This document shows, piece after piece, positions 7,970-15,414 of a stretch of DNA of 49,594 nt (the stretch's first letter is position 1; each line of letters starts with the position of its first letter). The position numbers and the translations under genes were made by a program. The notes under the pieces were generated by a model. It was not told the origin of the DNA, made no database searches, and was given only the letters and a program-made list of their open reading frames with translations. The DNA comes from a virus: positions 1 to 49,594 of IMG/VR virus record IMGVR_UViG_3300036985_010036; one strand, given 5' to 3'.

Positions 7970-8584
7970 ATGAGGATTATTAATGGAATCATCGGCGTAT
8001 TACTCTTTGCATCTGTTTCTTGTGCAGATTTATTTTTACCAAGAGATACCTTGATTATGTCAGAACGGGAAGTCCTCGTTAATGTACATATTATCTCTAC
8101 AACGGCAACGATGCAAAAATGTATTATTACGGGCTATTATAATAAGGTTCAAGACCAATCGTTACAATATGCCATTGATACCTTAATAATCCAAAAGACT
8201 CTGACCATTCCTATGGGAGATTATTGGCATAAAGCAAATGATTCTTTATGGCAAAATTACTTCTATTATTCTAAGACCGGGGTAAAGTATAAAGGTACTT
8301 TCATTAAAAAAGACTCTTTTAGTTTATACGTAAATAATCAGGTTTCATTGGATACAATCAACACCTGGCTGTTCTTCAATTTATATGCCAAGCTCGGAAT
8401 TCATCTTTCAAATATTTATCAAAGCAGATTAGCCAAGCATGAAGTAAAAGTTAATACTCAAAAAGCATGCGCACCATTATCTCGGGTACCAACTAACAAA
8501 TTATTTTTACTTAATGGTAAAATTGTAAAAGGCAAGATAGGAGTTAAAAATGTATCTTTGCCCGTATTTCATGGTAATAAATAA
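7970..8584 (+). CDS. secreted hypothetical protein with signal peptide
   Basis: A 204-residue protein starting with a clear signal peptide: short basic start (MR), hydrophobic core IINGIIGVLLFASVS, then a likely signal peptidase I site before Asp20 (SCA-D). The position before Cys18 is not a good lipobox, so a lipoprotein is less likely. The mature part is rich in Thr, Tyr and Asn and looks beta-stranded. Its C-terminus has a LLNGKIVKGKIGVKN segment. AAAGGGG precedes the ATG. A phage protein exported to the envelope may affect adsorption, exclusion or lysis, but no family is recognised. Confidence 0.75.
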   Translation: MRIINGIIGVLLFASVSCADLFLPRDTLIMSEREVLVNVHIISTTATMQKCIITGYYNKVQDQSLQYAIDTLIIQKTLTIPMGDYWHKANDSLWQNYFYYSKTGVKYKGTFIKKDSFSLYVNNQVSLDTINTWLFFNLYAKLGIHLSNIYQSRLAKHEVKVNTQKACAPLSRVPTNKLFLLNGKIVKGKIGVKNVSLPVFHGNK

Positions 8585-8777
8585 ATGTCTAAGAAGCAAA
8601 AAAGAAAAGACCTGTTCTTTAGATGGTGACAGTGATCTTTGTGCTCTTATTGATAAAGTACCTTTTGATCGTCTTTGCAAACAACTAGATAAAATTGCCA
8701 AGGAGGAAACACAGAACATGAAAGCTGGCCAGCTATTTTTACAGAATCGCTGGGGAGAATATTTCACTAAAGTTTAA
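8550..8777 (+). CDS. small hypothetical protein
   Basis: Encodes 75 residues, overlapping the end of the secreted-protein gene by 35 bases. The ATG at 8550 has AGGAG at a good distance; an internal ATG at 8571 is possible. Charged, with three cysteines and no recognised domain; the C-terminal part looks helical. Confidence 0.6.
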   Translation: MYLCPYFMVINKCLRSKKEKTCSLDGDSDLCALIDKVPFDRLCKQLDKIAKEETQNMKAGQLFLQNRWGEYFTKV

Positions 8778-8788
8778 AGGAGGATAAG

Positions 8789-9181
8789 ATGTTACAAGTA
8801 ATAACAGTCAAGTTGGATCTTGAAAAAATCACAGAATTCGGTTCACTTATCATTCGGGTTGTTCCCCCAAGGGAGGATTTGCCGGGAGGAACTATTCTGC
8901 TTCACGATCCCCTCTCATTGCCGGGATTCAAAATCAAAGACAATTCCAAGACCACACCGGCAATCGCAATCACATCGGTCACGGTGAATGAGCCAATGCC
9001 ACAATTCGGTAATCCTGTACCGATTAATCCTCCGGTAACACCAGTGCCGAATCCGGTTCCCGCACCCTTTAATGCAATTCCGAACGAAATGCTGGAAAGC
9101 CTTGTAGCGAAGGCAAAAGAGCAAGAATCGGTTCCGCTTCCCGATAAAAAGCCAAGCAAAGGTTTCTTTAAGAAAAGGTAA
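8789..9181 (+). CDS. proline-rich hypothetical protein
   Basis: A 130-residue protein with a strong AAAGGAGG site. The N-terminal ~60 residues look beta-stranded. A proline-rich linker follows (PVPINPPVTPVPNPVPAPF, about 75-93), and the C-terminus is basic (DKKPSKGFFKKR). This layout suggests a small folded domain with a flexible basic tail that could bind nucleic acid or a partner. No family is recognised. Confidence 0.7.
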   Translation: MLQVITVKLDLEKITEFGSLIIRVVPPREDLPGGTILLHDPLSLPGFKIKDNSKTTPAIAITSVTVNEPMPQFGNPVPINPPVTPVPNPVPAPFNAIPNEMLESLVAKAKEQESVPLPDKKPSKGFFKKR

Positions 9182-9187
9182 GGGATT

Positions 9188-9406
9188 ATGCAAACAGGGA
9201 AATTTCTAACTCCAGAGCTATATGGTGTTATGTGGTACATGCGGAGAATGAAGCTTTTAAAACCGGAGTGTGCTGATTGTGATTTATTTCCCTGTATTAA
9301 ACAAGATCCCATAACCAAGAAATTTATTCATATACCGGAAAAGCAAGGTCCTGTTATTGAAGATGCGGACTGGCAACCTTTGGGTGATCACAATAGGGAT
9401 GGTTAA
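9188..9406 (+). CDS. small cysteine-containing hypothetical protein
   Basis: Encodes 72 residues; CADCDLFPC (three cysteines within nine residues) is the only distinctive element and could take part in metal binding. It starts six bases after the preceding stop with AAGGGATT upstream. Function unknown. Confidence 0.65.
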   Translation: MQTGKFLTPELYGVMWYMRRMKLLKPECADCDLFPCIKQDPITKKFIHIPEKQGPVIEDADWQPLGDHNRDG

Positions 9407-9484
9407 TAACTATGCAGTGGAGTGGTGGTGTCGATGATGGCATAGATTGCATCCTTGCCCAATTATAAGAAAGGGTTTTATTTA

Positions 9485-9670
9485 ATGGATAATGTAAAAT
9501 GTCCTATTTGTGCTGGATTAGGTAGAGCCGGCAGGAAGGTGGGGAATATTGATTTACCTTGCTCCGTTTGTTTAGGGAAAAAGGAGATTGCCAATGACCC
9601 ATGGTGGGTTAATTATTACATTACTCAATTCGGAACACCTGATGGCGTTCAACTGGAGCTAAAATTATGA
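9485..9670 (+). CDS. small DnaJ-type zinc-finger protein
   Basis: A 61-residue protein with two cysteine pairs, CPICAGLGRAG and CSVCLGKKE, the CXXCXGXG layout of the DnaJ cysteine-rich zinc centre. One four-cysteine unit is present, enough for one zinc. I chose ATG 9485, which has AAGAAAGGG upstream, over a TTG further back. No J-domain is present, so this is a stand-alone zinc ribbon. Its stop overlaps the next start as ATGA. Confidence 0.75.
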   Translation: MDNVKCPICAGLGRAGRKVGNIDLPCSVCLGKKEIANDPWWVNYYITQFGTPDGVQLELKL

Positions 9671-9780
9671 AAGCAATTTGTCCTCGTTGTGGCACGCATT
9701 CTTTTGAACATTGGTCTATGGGATATATGCACCGATGTCACGTATGTGGTAAGGTATTTTCAACCAAAGAGTCTTGCTGA
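9667..9780 (+). CDS. 37-residue zinc-ribbon microprotein
   Basis: A very short gene whose product has CPRC near the start and CHVC about 20 residues later, with His residues between: a minimal zinc-ribbon. It is tightly packed, with ATGA overlaps at both ends (start on the stop of the DnaJ-type gene, stop on the start of the next), supporting real translation by coupling. Confidence 0.65.
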   Translation: MKAICPRCGTHSFEHWSMGYMHRCHVCGKVFSTKESC

Positions 9781-9935
9781 TGGAAACACCACAATTCGGT
9801 TATCGTTATCCTTGGCTTGGTTGGCTTAATTTTTTTATATTGCGCTGGTTCTTTATTCGTCTTGCGTATGAAGTCTGTTGTGGTAATCGACTAATAAAGT
9901 GGAGTATTATTTTTTGTGTTCCTTGGAGGTGGTAA
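9780..9935 (+). CDS. small hydrophobic, probably membrane-associated protein
   Basis: Encodes 51 residues dominated by Trp, Phe, Leu and Ile (for example PWLGWLNFFILRWFFI at 11-26), with a second hydrophobic stretch near 41-48. One or two membrane passes are likely. The start overlaps the preceding stop (TGATGG), and the stop lies just before the next gene. It might be a small envelope-acting or holin-like protein; nothing identifies a family. Confidence 0.5.
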   Translation: METPQFGYRYPWLGWLNFFILRWFFIRLAYEVCCGNRLIKWSIIFCVPWRW

Positions 9936-9938
9936 ATT

Positions 9939-10133
9939 ATGATTGACCCGAAAGAACAACCTGTTGGCTGGACTGATGAGTCAGACCCTTGTGGCATTGG
10001 GTATAGGATTATGACCGAAAAGGGTTTGGAGACCTACGATATTGGTGAATACATAGATTACCGTGCGGCGGTAGAAAGGGTTCAAAAGTATATTGAGTCA
10101 AAGGAGATATATGGAACTACAATTAAAAATTAA
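9939..10133 (+). CDS. small hypothetical protein
   Basis: A 64-residue acidic protein with TTGGAGGTGG upstream of the ATG. No domain is recognised; the C-terminal half should form an amphipathic helix (YRAAVERVQKYIESKEI). Overlaps the following gene by 23 bases. Confidence 0.65.
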   Translation: MIDPKEQPVGWTDESDPCGIGYRIMTEKGLETYDIGEYIDYRAAVERVQKYIESKEIYGTTIKN

Positions 10134-10464
10134 AGGAACTGTTGGAAAAGTTCTTCATTGGCATTCTTATAAGGGCGATATTATTGCTTTAGTAGACCCA
10201 GGAAATGGCGCTTTAGTTAATTGGAAAGCTACGGATTGTCGAGTCTTTAAGGTAGAATTATTCCCGGAAAATAATCAGGCTTTAAAAGACTTAATTAAAT
10301 GCTTAGACGGTTTGGCAGAAGGGCAAGACGCTTTTGTGTTGTCAAAGCAATCCTATAGTATTATAAGGGACGCACTAGTTAGGAGAAGTACCGAAGATCA
10401 CCGAGACTTGAGTGAAAGAACTCGATGGACTGATAGAAACAGAAACCTTAGCAAAATGGGTTAG
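10111..10464 (+). CDS. hypothetical protein
   Basis: A 117-residue protein. I start it at ATG 10111 because AAGGAGATAT sits directly upstream; a TTG 18 bases earlier lacks a site. The N-terminal half is predicted beta-stranded (GTVGKVLHWHSYKGDIIALV), resembling small barrel proteins; the C-terminal ~40 residues are charged. No family is recognised. Confidence 0.6.
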   Translation: MELQLKIKGTVGKVLHWHSYKGDIIALVDPGNGALVNWKATDCRVFKVELFPENNQALKDLIKCLDGLAEGQDAFVLSKQSYSIIRDALVRRSTEDHRDLSERTRWTDRNRNLSKMG

Positions 10465-10467
10465 ATT

Positions 10468-10743
10468 ATGGCAATATTTTGTGGGGATTGTGATTTTGTT
10501 CATCCTAAAGAAAGTCATCCTGAAGCACATTACCATGAGTGTACAAAGTATAAGGTCCGCTTGTACCATTATAGAAGCCACCCCAATTTATATCGTGCTC
10601 CAGAATGTTGTTTAATGAAAATACCTACACCACCATTGAAAGGAATTAAATTATGGCAATGGAATGTACCGACAAGTCATGTACCTTTCACGACAAAGAC
10701 GAACCTTTCTGTCACGAAAAGGAATGCTGGAAAAAGACCTTAA
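10468..10743 (+). CDS. possible zinc-binding small protein (uncertain gene)
   Basis: An open frame of 91 residues in the same frame as the preceding gene, four bases after its stop. CGDC (5-8) followed by His and Cys (HPEAHYHEC) and a later CC pair suggests zinc binding in the first ~50 residues. The ribosome site is weak and the last ~30 residues overlap the next gene, so the true product might be shorter. A different frame (10412-10615) encodes a hydrophobic segment and cannot be fully excluded. Confidence 0.4.
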   Translation: MAIFCGDCDFVHPKESHPEAHYHECTKYKVRLYHYRSHPNLYRAPECCLMKIPTPPLKGIKLWQWNVPTSHVPFTTKTNLSVTKRNAGKRP

Positions 10744-11207
10744 ATCTATGTGATACTTGCAAAAAGAATATAGCAAGTTGTGATGGCGTTCCTGAATTCG
10801 GCACTGGAAAAGAGAATGATAATGTCTATGCTTGTTGTGAACATGTCTATGTGATGGAAGATATGGTAGCTTTTAAGCCGAAAAATAATGGCAGAAAACC
10901 GGCTGTACTTAATGAAAATTATGACTGGGACTATGATATTGAAGACCCGAATAGCTGGCTTGAAACCGGGGAGCCGAGTACGTACACCTTCCTAAGTGAA
11001 GAAAATAAGCATGAACATAGGAGAAAAGTTTTGTTTGAAAAAGCACGTGCTGTTAAAGAATTTACGTTATTTGTTATTGCCGTACCGGTGATTACCATAT
11101 TTGCTGTGGTGATATGTGTAGTTCCATGGCTGCTGCTTGAGCTACTTGATTTTATGGAACGTATGAGGTGGAGGATATGTTCATTATTTTGTGGTACCAA
11201 GCGATAA
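10653..11207 (+). CDS. cysteine-rich protein with C-terminal membrane segment
   Basis: A 184-residue protein. The first ~65 residues contain nine cysteines (5, 10, 20, 25, 33, 36, 43, 61, 62), including CDTC, which probably bind zinc. An acidic middle follows (NYDWDYDIEDPNSW). Residues ~136-166 form a long hydrophobic segment (VIAVPVITIFAVVICVV), then an amphipathic, basic end. The layout suggests a membrane-anchored cytoplasmic zinc domain. AAAGGAAT precedes the ATG. No known family. Confidence 0.7.
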   Translation: MAMECTDKSCTFHDKDEPFCHEKECWKKTLNLCDTCKKNIASCDGVPEFGTGKENDNVYACCEHVYVMEDMVAFKPKNNGRKPAVLNENYDWDYDIEDPNSWLETGEPSTYTFLSEENKHEHRRKVLFEKARAVKEFTLFVIAVPVITIFAVVICVVPWLLLELLDFMERMRWRICSLFCGTKR

Positions 11208-11222
11208 GAGGTTGATTTTATT

Positions 11223-11393
11223 ATGAAAACAAAGATTGTAATTAAGAAAAAGACTCCGATAAAAGTGGAAGGGGATCCCCATATTTCTGTCTGGATGAGT
11301 GCGCATTGTAGCTGTGGTTGTAGATTAAGAACGGATAAAATTTTGATTTGGTGCTCTCGCCCTTCATGTAATTATTATAGCAGGGTCAAATAA
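11223..11393 (+). CDS. 56-residue zinc-ribbon microprotein
   Basis: A short gene not overlapping its neighbours, with AGAGGTTG upstream. Its product has a basic N-terminus (KIVIKKKTPIK), then CSCGC and, after 14 residues, CSRPSC: a compact four- or five-cysteine zinc-ribbon. It is the last of the run of small cysteine-rich genes before the non-coding control region. Confidence 0.65.
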   Translation: MKTKIVIKKKTPIKVEGDPHISVWMSAHCSCGCRLRTDKILIWCSRPSCNYYSRVK

Positions 11394-11412
11394 TTCACTA
11401 TTTTATGTATTA

Positions 11413-11486
11413 TTGTTGATTTTAAATAAGTTATGACTGGTACTTTTCAGAAAAAAAAGTACAGGTTGTTGATTCTAAAGAAGTTA
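11413..11486 (+). repeat. 21-base direct repeat pair
   Basis: TTGTTGATTTTAAATAAGTT begins at 11413 and TTGTTGATTCTAAAGAAGTT at 11466, each followed by A. The repeat unit is 21 bases with two mismatches, starts 53 bases apart, and flanks the GTACTTTT/AAAAGTAC inverted repeat. This looks like a pair of protein-binding sites. Confidence 0.7.
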
Positions 11487-11504
11487 GCTCTAAAACCTAG
11501 TCTC

Positions 11505-11574
11505 TATATATAGGGAGATATAAAATATTATAATAATCTAAATATTATAATATGATTCATATCTTAAGGTATAT
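11505..11574 (+). repeat. AT-rich element, inverted relative to copy at 39759-39828
   Basis: Read on the + strand, this 70-base element matches the reverse complement of 39759-39828 with roughly 8-10 mismatches and one short gap. The least AT-biased shared parts are TATAGGGA at one end and ATTCATATCTTAAG at the other, so the match is not only low complexity. See the findings. Confidence 0.7.
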
Positions 11575-11780
11575 AGACGACCATATATATATAATAGGTG
11601 AAAGGATGTGCTGAAAAGGTACGTATTAAATGGTACGTATAGAAAAGTACGTTAGGATGGGTACATATACATATAGGGAATAGGTACAATTATTTATTAT
11701 AGAAATGGCAGCTCTCTTTGAAGTATATTTAAAGTATACATGATAATAACAAAATTACAATCTTAATACCAAGGTGGACC

Positions 11781-12311
11781 ATGAAAGTACAAACAGGTAA
11801 GAGTAAAATACAAATACGTAAGTCTACACCAAAAAAGAAAGTGCCAGAAGAGATAGTACCGGAGGAGATAGTACCAAAGAAGAGAGTATACTTCGGAGGC
11901 AAGCAAGGTATTAATGGGGCGAAACCGGGAGAAGTCAGAAATCCTTATGGTAGACCTCCAACCGCAAAATGTATCCCCGACATACTTCGTCGAATAGGTG
12001 ACGACCCCATACCAGAAGTATTCCTAGACCAATTAAAATTTATCAATCCAAAGATTAGAATAGAACCCAAGAATAATAATATGCGCTTCGGTATGCTTCT
12101 CAGGACTTATTATGATGCAATAAGAGGAGATAAAGACGCACGTCATTTTATTGCAGAACGTACCGAAGGAAAAGTAACCGAAAAAGGATTAGGTGAAGGT
12201 AAGGGAGAAATATTGGAGGCCATTGATAGAATACTCGATACTCCTCTAATTGAGGCCAAAGAAGAAATGGCACCCCTTGACTCCTCTTCTCCCAGCGACA
12301 AGGAAAAATAA
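11781..12311 (+). CDS. putative terminase small subunit
   Basis: A 176-residue basic protein directly before the large terminase. After a Lys/Pro/Glu-rich N-terminus with a short repeat (PEEIVPEEIVP), residues ~36-55 contain the GKPGEVRNPYGRPP-type segment typical of DUF5681-like phage proteins encoded beside terminases. The middle is helical, and the C-terminus acidic. It should recognise packaging DNA and recruit the motor. AAGGTGG is upstream. The family match is by motif and position. Confidence 0.7.
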   Translation: MKVQTGKSKIQIRKSTPKKKVPEEIVPEEIVPKKRVYFGGKQGINGAKPGEVRNPYGRPPTAKCIPDILRRIGDDPIPEVFLDQLKFINPKIRIEPKNNNMRFGMLLRTYYDAIRGDKDARHFIAERTEGKVTEKGLGEGKGEILEAIDRILDTPLIEAKEEMAPLDSSSPSDKEK

Positions 12312-12315
12312 CATC

Positions 12316-13539
12316 ATGGCAGTATCTGAAATACAGGCACGTTCTATTAGAGCAGCGAATTCCCGGCTTAATATATGGGAAGGTGCTGTTCGATCTTCAA
12401 AAACCATTGCTAGTCTATACCGCTGGATTCAATTCTGCGGATCCCCCAAAACACCAAAGGATGACTTATTAATAGTTGGAAGAACCGAACGTTCGACGGT
12501 TCGTAATGTTGTACGTCCTCTTGAACGTATGTTAGGTAATAACTGCAATTATCTTCCTGGCAAAGCAGAATGCTGGATTTTTGATCGTTGTTGCCATGTG
12601 ATAGGTGCGAGTGATGAACGCTCCGAGGGTAAAATACGAGGAATGACTGCAGGAGGTGCTTACGGTGATGAAATAACATTATGGCCAGAGTCTTTTTGGG
12701 TAATGTTACTTTCTCGACTATCTCCCGATGACGCAGCATTCTTTGGAAGTACCAACCCGGACAATCCCTACCATTATTTAAAGAAAGGATTTTTGAATAG
12801 GCGTGCTGAACTAGACATGTCTGTTTTTAAGTTTAAGTTAGATGATAATCCTTTCTTATCAAAACGATTTAAGGATAATCTAAAGAAGGAATATTTAGGT
12901 CTATGGTACAAGCGTTTTATTCTTGGACTATGGGTAATGGCAGAAGGTGCCATATATGATTTCTTTGACGAAGACGAGCATACAATTATAAAACCACCTG
13001 GGATTGCCAAGCAATACTATGTAGGTATTGACTATGGTACCGGTAATCCAACCTGCTTTCTATTGTTCGGGGTACATCCTCTATTAAATCCAAGAATATG
13101 GTGTGAGCGGGAGTATTACTACGATAGTCAGAATGCCGGAAGGCAAAAGGACGATGCAGAGTATGCGGATGATTTTGTTAAATGGCTTGGAAATATAAAA
13201 CCTACAGCACTTATTATAGATCCCTCTGCTGCTTCGTTCAAAGTTGCATTGGCAAAGAAAGGGATGTTTAATATTGTCGATGCAGATAACGAAGTCTTGA
13301 CCGGTATAAGGACTCAAAGCAGACTTCTTGGCAGTGGAGAATATAAAATATGTTCCTGTTGTAATCATACTATTGAGGATTATGGTGCTTATCTATGGGA
13401 TAAAAATGCCGCTAAGAAAGGGGAAGATAAACCCTTAAAACAAAACGACCATAGTAAAGACCCCGAAAGGTATATTTTAAATACGCTTGAGGGCCCGGAG
13501 TCCTCATTGGTATACTATAAAATGCTTACAAAAACATAA
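12316..13539 (+). CDS. terL: terminase large subunit (ATPase/nuclease)
   Basis: A 407-residue packaging motor. The N-terminal ATPase has a Walker A variant GAVRSSKT (about residues 20-27) and Walker B GAYGDE near 117-122, followed by the GSTNPD coupling segment. The C-terminal RNase H-like nuclease begins VGIDYGTGNPT, with the first catalytic Asp, and continues to ALIIDPSAAS. I start at ATG 12316, after AAGGAAAA; the open frame reaches back to 12250 but overlaps the previous gene. The size and motifs fit PBSX/terminase_3-type enzymes. Confidence 0.92.
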   Translation: MAVSEIQARSIRAANSRLNIWEGAVRSSKTIASLYRWIQFCGSPKTPKDDLLIVGRTERSTVRNVVRPLERMLGNNCNYLPGKAECWIFDRCCHVIGASDERSEGKIRGMTAGGAYGDEITLWPESFWVMLLSRLSPDDAAFFGSTNPDNPYHYLKKGFLNRRAELDMSVFKFKLDDNPFLSKRFKDNLKKEYLGLWYKRFILGLWVMAEGAIYDFFDEDEHTIIKPPGIAKQYYVGIDYGTGNPTCFLLFGVHPLLNPRIWCEREYYYDSQNAGRQKDDAEYADDFVKWLGNIKPTALIIDPSAASFKVALAKKGMFNIVDADNEVLTGIRTQSRLLGSGEYKICSCCNHTIEDYGAYLWDKNAAKKGEDKPLKQNDHSKDPERYILNTLEGPESSLVYYKMLTKT

Positions 13540-13550
13540 GGAGTAAAAAG

Positions 13551-14915
13551 ATGACCATCAAATTAACAAAACGAGAAGTGGTACCAATTAAGAAAGTGAC
13601 TTCAAGTATGCCAGTGAAGTTGACAAGGGCGGATGGTGGCTGGACTAATATCTTTTCAGGTGCAGGGATCAGAGGACAGGACCGAAAGGCAAGTACCACT
13701 TTCACCGCTAAAGTATTTATGACGGAACAGGAATTGATTGACTTGTATGTCGACGATGGGTTTGCTAAACGAGTCGTGAACCTTCTCCCGGGGTACATGC
13801 TTCGGTCTGGCTTCACCATAGAGGGGGATCCCGATGAAGCAGTCATGGCAAGGTTGGAAGAGATAAAGGCAATTATTGAAATCGACCGCTTGCTTCGCTG
13901 GAACAGATTGTTCGGCGGAGCTATTTGTGTTATGGGTATTGATGACGGTTCTGTAGATATGGCCATTCCCGTGAATACTTCCCAAATTAGAAACGTTATT
14001 TTTCTACGAACCTACGATCGCTATAGGGTAAACTGGACGACCAGTGATTTGTATACGGATCCAAGAAGTCCTAAGTATGGAAAGGTACAATTCTATAACG
14101 TTTTTCCTTTGGGAGGAATGAAGTCTTTTAGGGTACATGAGACTCGTTGCCTAGTTATGGATGGTGTAGATATACCGGACATGGCTCGTTCTATGAACAA
14201 TAGCTGGGGTGCTTCTGCTCTACAGCATTGCTACGAGCAGATTAGATCACTTGGTGGGATCTATAATGGCTTAGAAAGTATTGTAGAGGAATTCGTAACA
14301 GGTTCCTTGGCAATAAAGAATTTAGCCGGATTGATTAATTCGGACCAAGAAGAGTTAGTTAGGAGACGTTTAGAATTACTTGATTTATCCAAGCACATAA
14401 TTAATACAATGCTTCTTGATGCAGATAATGAAAAATATGAGAAGCACGCAAGTTCTGTTGCAGGTCTCGGGGAAATAGTCGATAAGTTCTTTACGGCACT
14501 TTCAATCGTTACCGGAATTCCTCAAAGAATATTCCTTGGACAGCAAGCTGGAGGATTGAATAATGAGGGCAAAGGGGAGACAGACGATTGGAATAATGTT
14601 GTAGAGGTAGCACAAGTTACCGAATTGCAACCACTTCTTGAAACATTAGTGAAGTATATAATGCTCTCAAAAGAAGGTGCTTTCCGTGGGGTAGAACCTG
14701 ATGACTGGGGTATTAAGTTCAATCCTCTTGAAGTGATGAATGATAAACAAGTGGCAGAGATACGCCAGATTAATTCAGTGACTGATAAGAATTACATAGA
14801 CGCTGCTGTATTAGATCCAGCCGAAGTGGCAACATCACGTTTCGGAGGAGAAGTCTATGGAAAAGAAATCGAATTAATGGGTACAAGAGCACTTCCTGAA
14901 CCGGTAGATGAATAA
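13551..14915 (+). CDS. portal protein (DUF1073-like)
   Basis: A 454-residue protein in the standard position after terL. DUF1073-type portal features are visible: an N-terminal MTEQELIDLYVDDGFAKRVV segment, GGAICVMGIDDG, a long helix (EDQ/EEL-rich, ~270-300) and the IPQRIFLGQQAGGLNNEG segment typical of portal crowns. A ring of twelve would form the DNA channel at one capsid vertex. AAGGAG lies upstream. Confidence 0.9.
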   Translation: MTIKLTKREVVPIKKVTSSMPVKLTRADGGWTNIFSGAGIRGQDRKASTTFTAKVFMTEQELIDLYVDDGFAKRVVNLLPGYMLRSGFTIEGDPDEAVMARLEEIKAIIEIDRLLRWNRLFGGAICVMGIDDGSVDMAIPVNTSQIRNVIFLRTYDRYRVNWTTSDLYTDPRSPKYGKVQFYNVFPLGGMKSFRVHETRCLVMDGVDIPDMARSMNNSWGASALQHCYEQIRSLGGIYNGLESIVEEFVTGSLAIKNLAGLINSDQEELVRRRLELLDLSKHIINTMLLDADNEKYEKHASSVAGLGEIVDKFFTALSIVTGIPQRIFLGQQAGGLNNEGKGETDDWNNVVEVAQVTELQPLLETLVKYIMLSKEGAFRGVEPDDWGIKFNPLEVMNDKQVAEIRQINSVTDKNYIDAAVLDPAEVATSRFGGEVYGKEIELMGTRALPEPVDE

Positions 14916-14942
14916 GACAACTAAAAAGAAAGTGAGCTGATT

Positions 14943-15413
14943 ATGGAAAAAATTGTACAGTTCTTAAGGGTAAAGCCCCCGAGCATTATTGGCTATATGG
15001 ATCCGGTCTCCGTAATAAATGCAGAAGACCAATTGCTTGATTCCTTCAATGGCAGGTCAACGCCGAATCCGAAGCATTCTAAGACAGGTCAGGTATGGGA
15101 TATTTGCTACGGTTGCCTTTCCGAAGGATGGTATACCGGGGTATGGGGGGCTAATTCCCGGGGGAGATACTGTATAATTCTAAACGAAGGAAAAGAACTT
15201 CCGGCGATATTACCTAATAAGAACAATGGCTGGCGAGCTGTAGTCAAAGGTGTTGAAGTCCATAGTGGTTACATAAATGATGAAACCGGTGAAGCTTGGT
15301 CCGGGAGTGCCGGGTGCTTAACAATACAACCTTCGCAATGGGACAAATTTTGTTCTTTCTTTGTTCCTGGGGAGAAAGTAAAAATACTCGTAAAGGGATT
15401 GACTGGAGTCTAA
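14943..15413 (+). CDS. candidate peptidoglycan-active protein (YkuD/DUF5675-like)
   Basis: A 156-residue protein between portal and minor head genes. The C-terminal half has a VEVHSGY ... GSAGCLTI arrangement: a His followed about 18 residues later by a GC pair. This recalls the HXG/GC catalytic layout of L,D-transpeptidase-like and DUF5675 domains carried by phages. An NSRGRYCIIL strand precedes it. It may be the endolysin or a virion-associated wall-opening enzyme; no other lysozyme, amidase or peptidase candidate was seen in the genome. The assignment rests on motif spacing only. Confidence 0.6.
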   Translation: MEKIVQFLRVKPPSIIGYMDPVSVINAEDQLLDSFNGRSTPNPKHSKTGQVWDICYGCLSEGWYTGVWGANSRGRYCIILNEGKELPAILPNKNNGWRAVVKGVEVHSGYINDETGEAWSGSAGCLTIQPSQWDKFCSFFVPGEKVKILVKGLTGV

Positions 15414-15414
15414 T

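Larger units (their letters stand above)
11394..11780. promoter_or_regulatory. 387-bp AT-rich non-coding control region A
   Basis: No gene is visible. The stretch holds ordered elements: a 21-base direct repeat with two mismatches (11413-11433 and 11466-11486), an inverted repeat GTACTTTT/AAAAGTAC at 11440-11447 and 11455-11462, twin AATATTATAATA blocks near 11524 and 11541, and GTAC boxes downstream (around 11619, 11633, 11646, 11661, 11682). It separates the accessory genes from the terminase genes, so a late promoter region, a replication origin, or both are plausible. No clear sigma-70 promoter could be fixed. Confidence 0.6.

Noticed and set aside
7970-8584. Lipoprotein assignment for the secreted protein
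   Set aside because: The residues before Cys18 (ASVS) do not fit a lipobox, which needs Leu/Val/Ile at -3; cleavage after SCA is better.
9415-9471. 18-codon open frame between 9406 and 9485
   Set aside because: No ribosome site and no recognisable content; more likely spacer.
10412-10615. GTG-started frame encoding a hydrophobic 67-residue protein
   Set aside because: No ribosome site, overlaps 10111-10464 and the cysteine-rich frame at 10468; the latter has a more gene-like composition. Kept only as an alternative.
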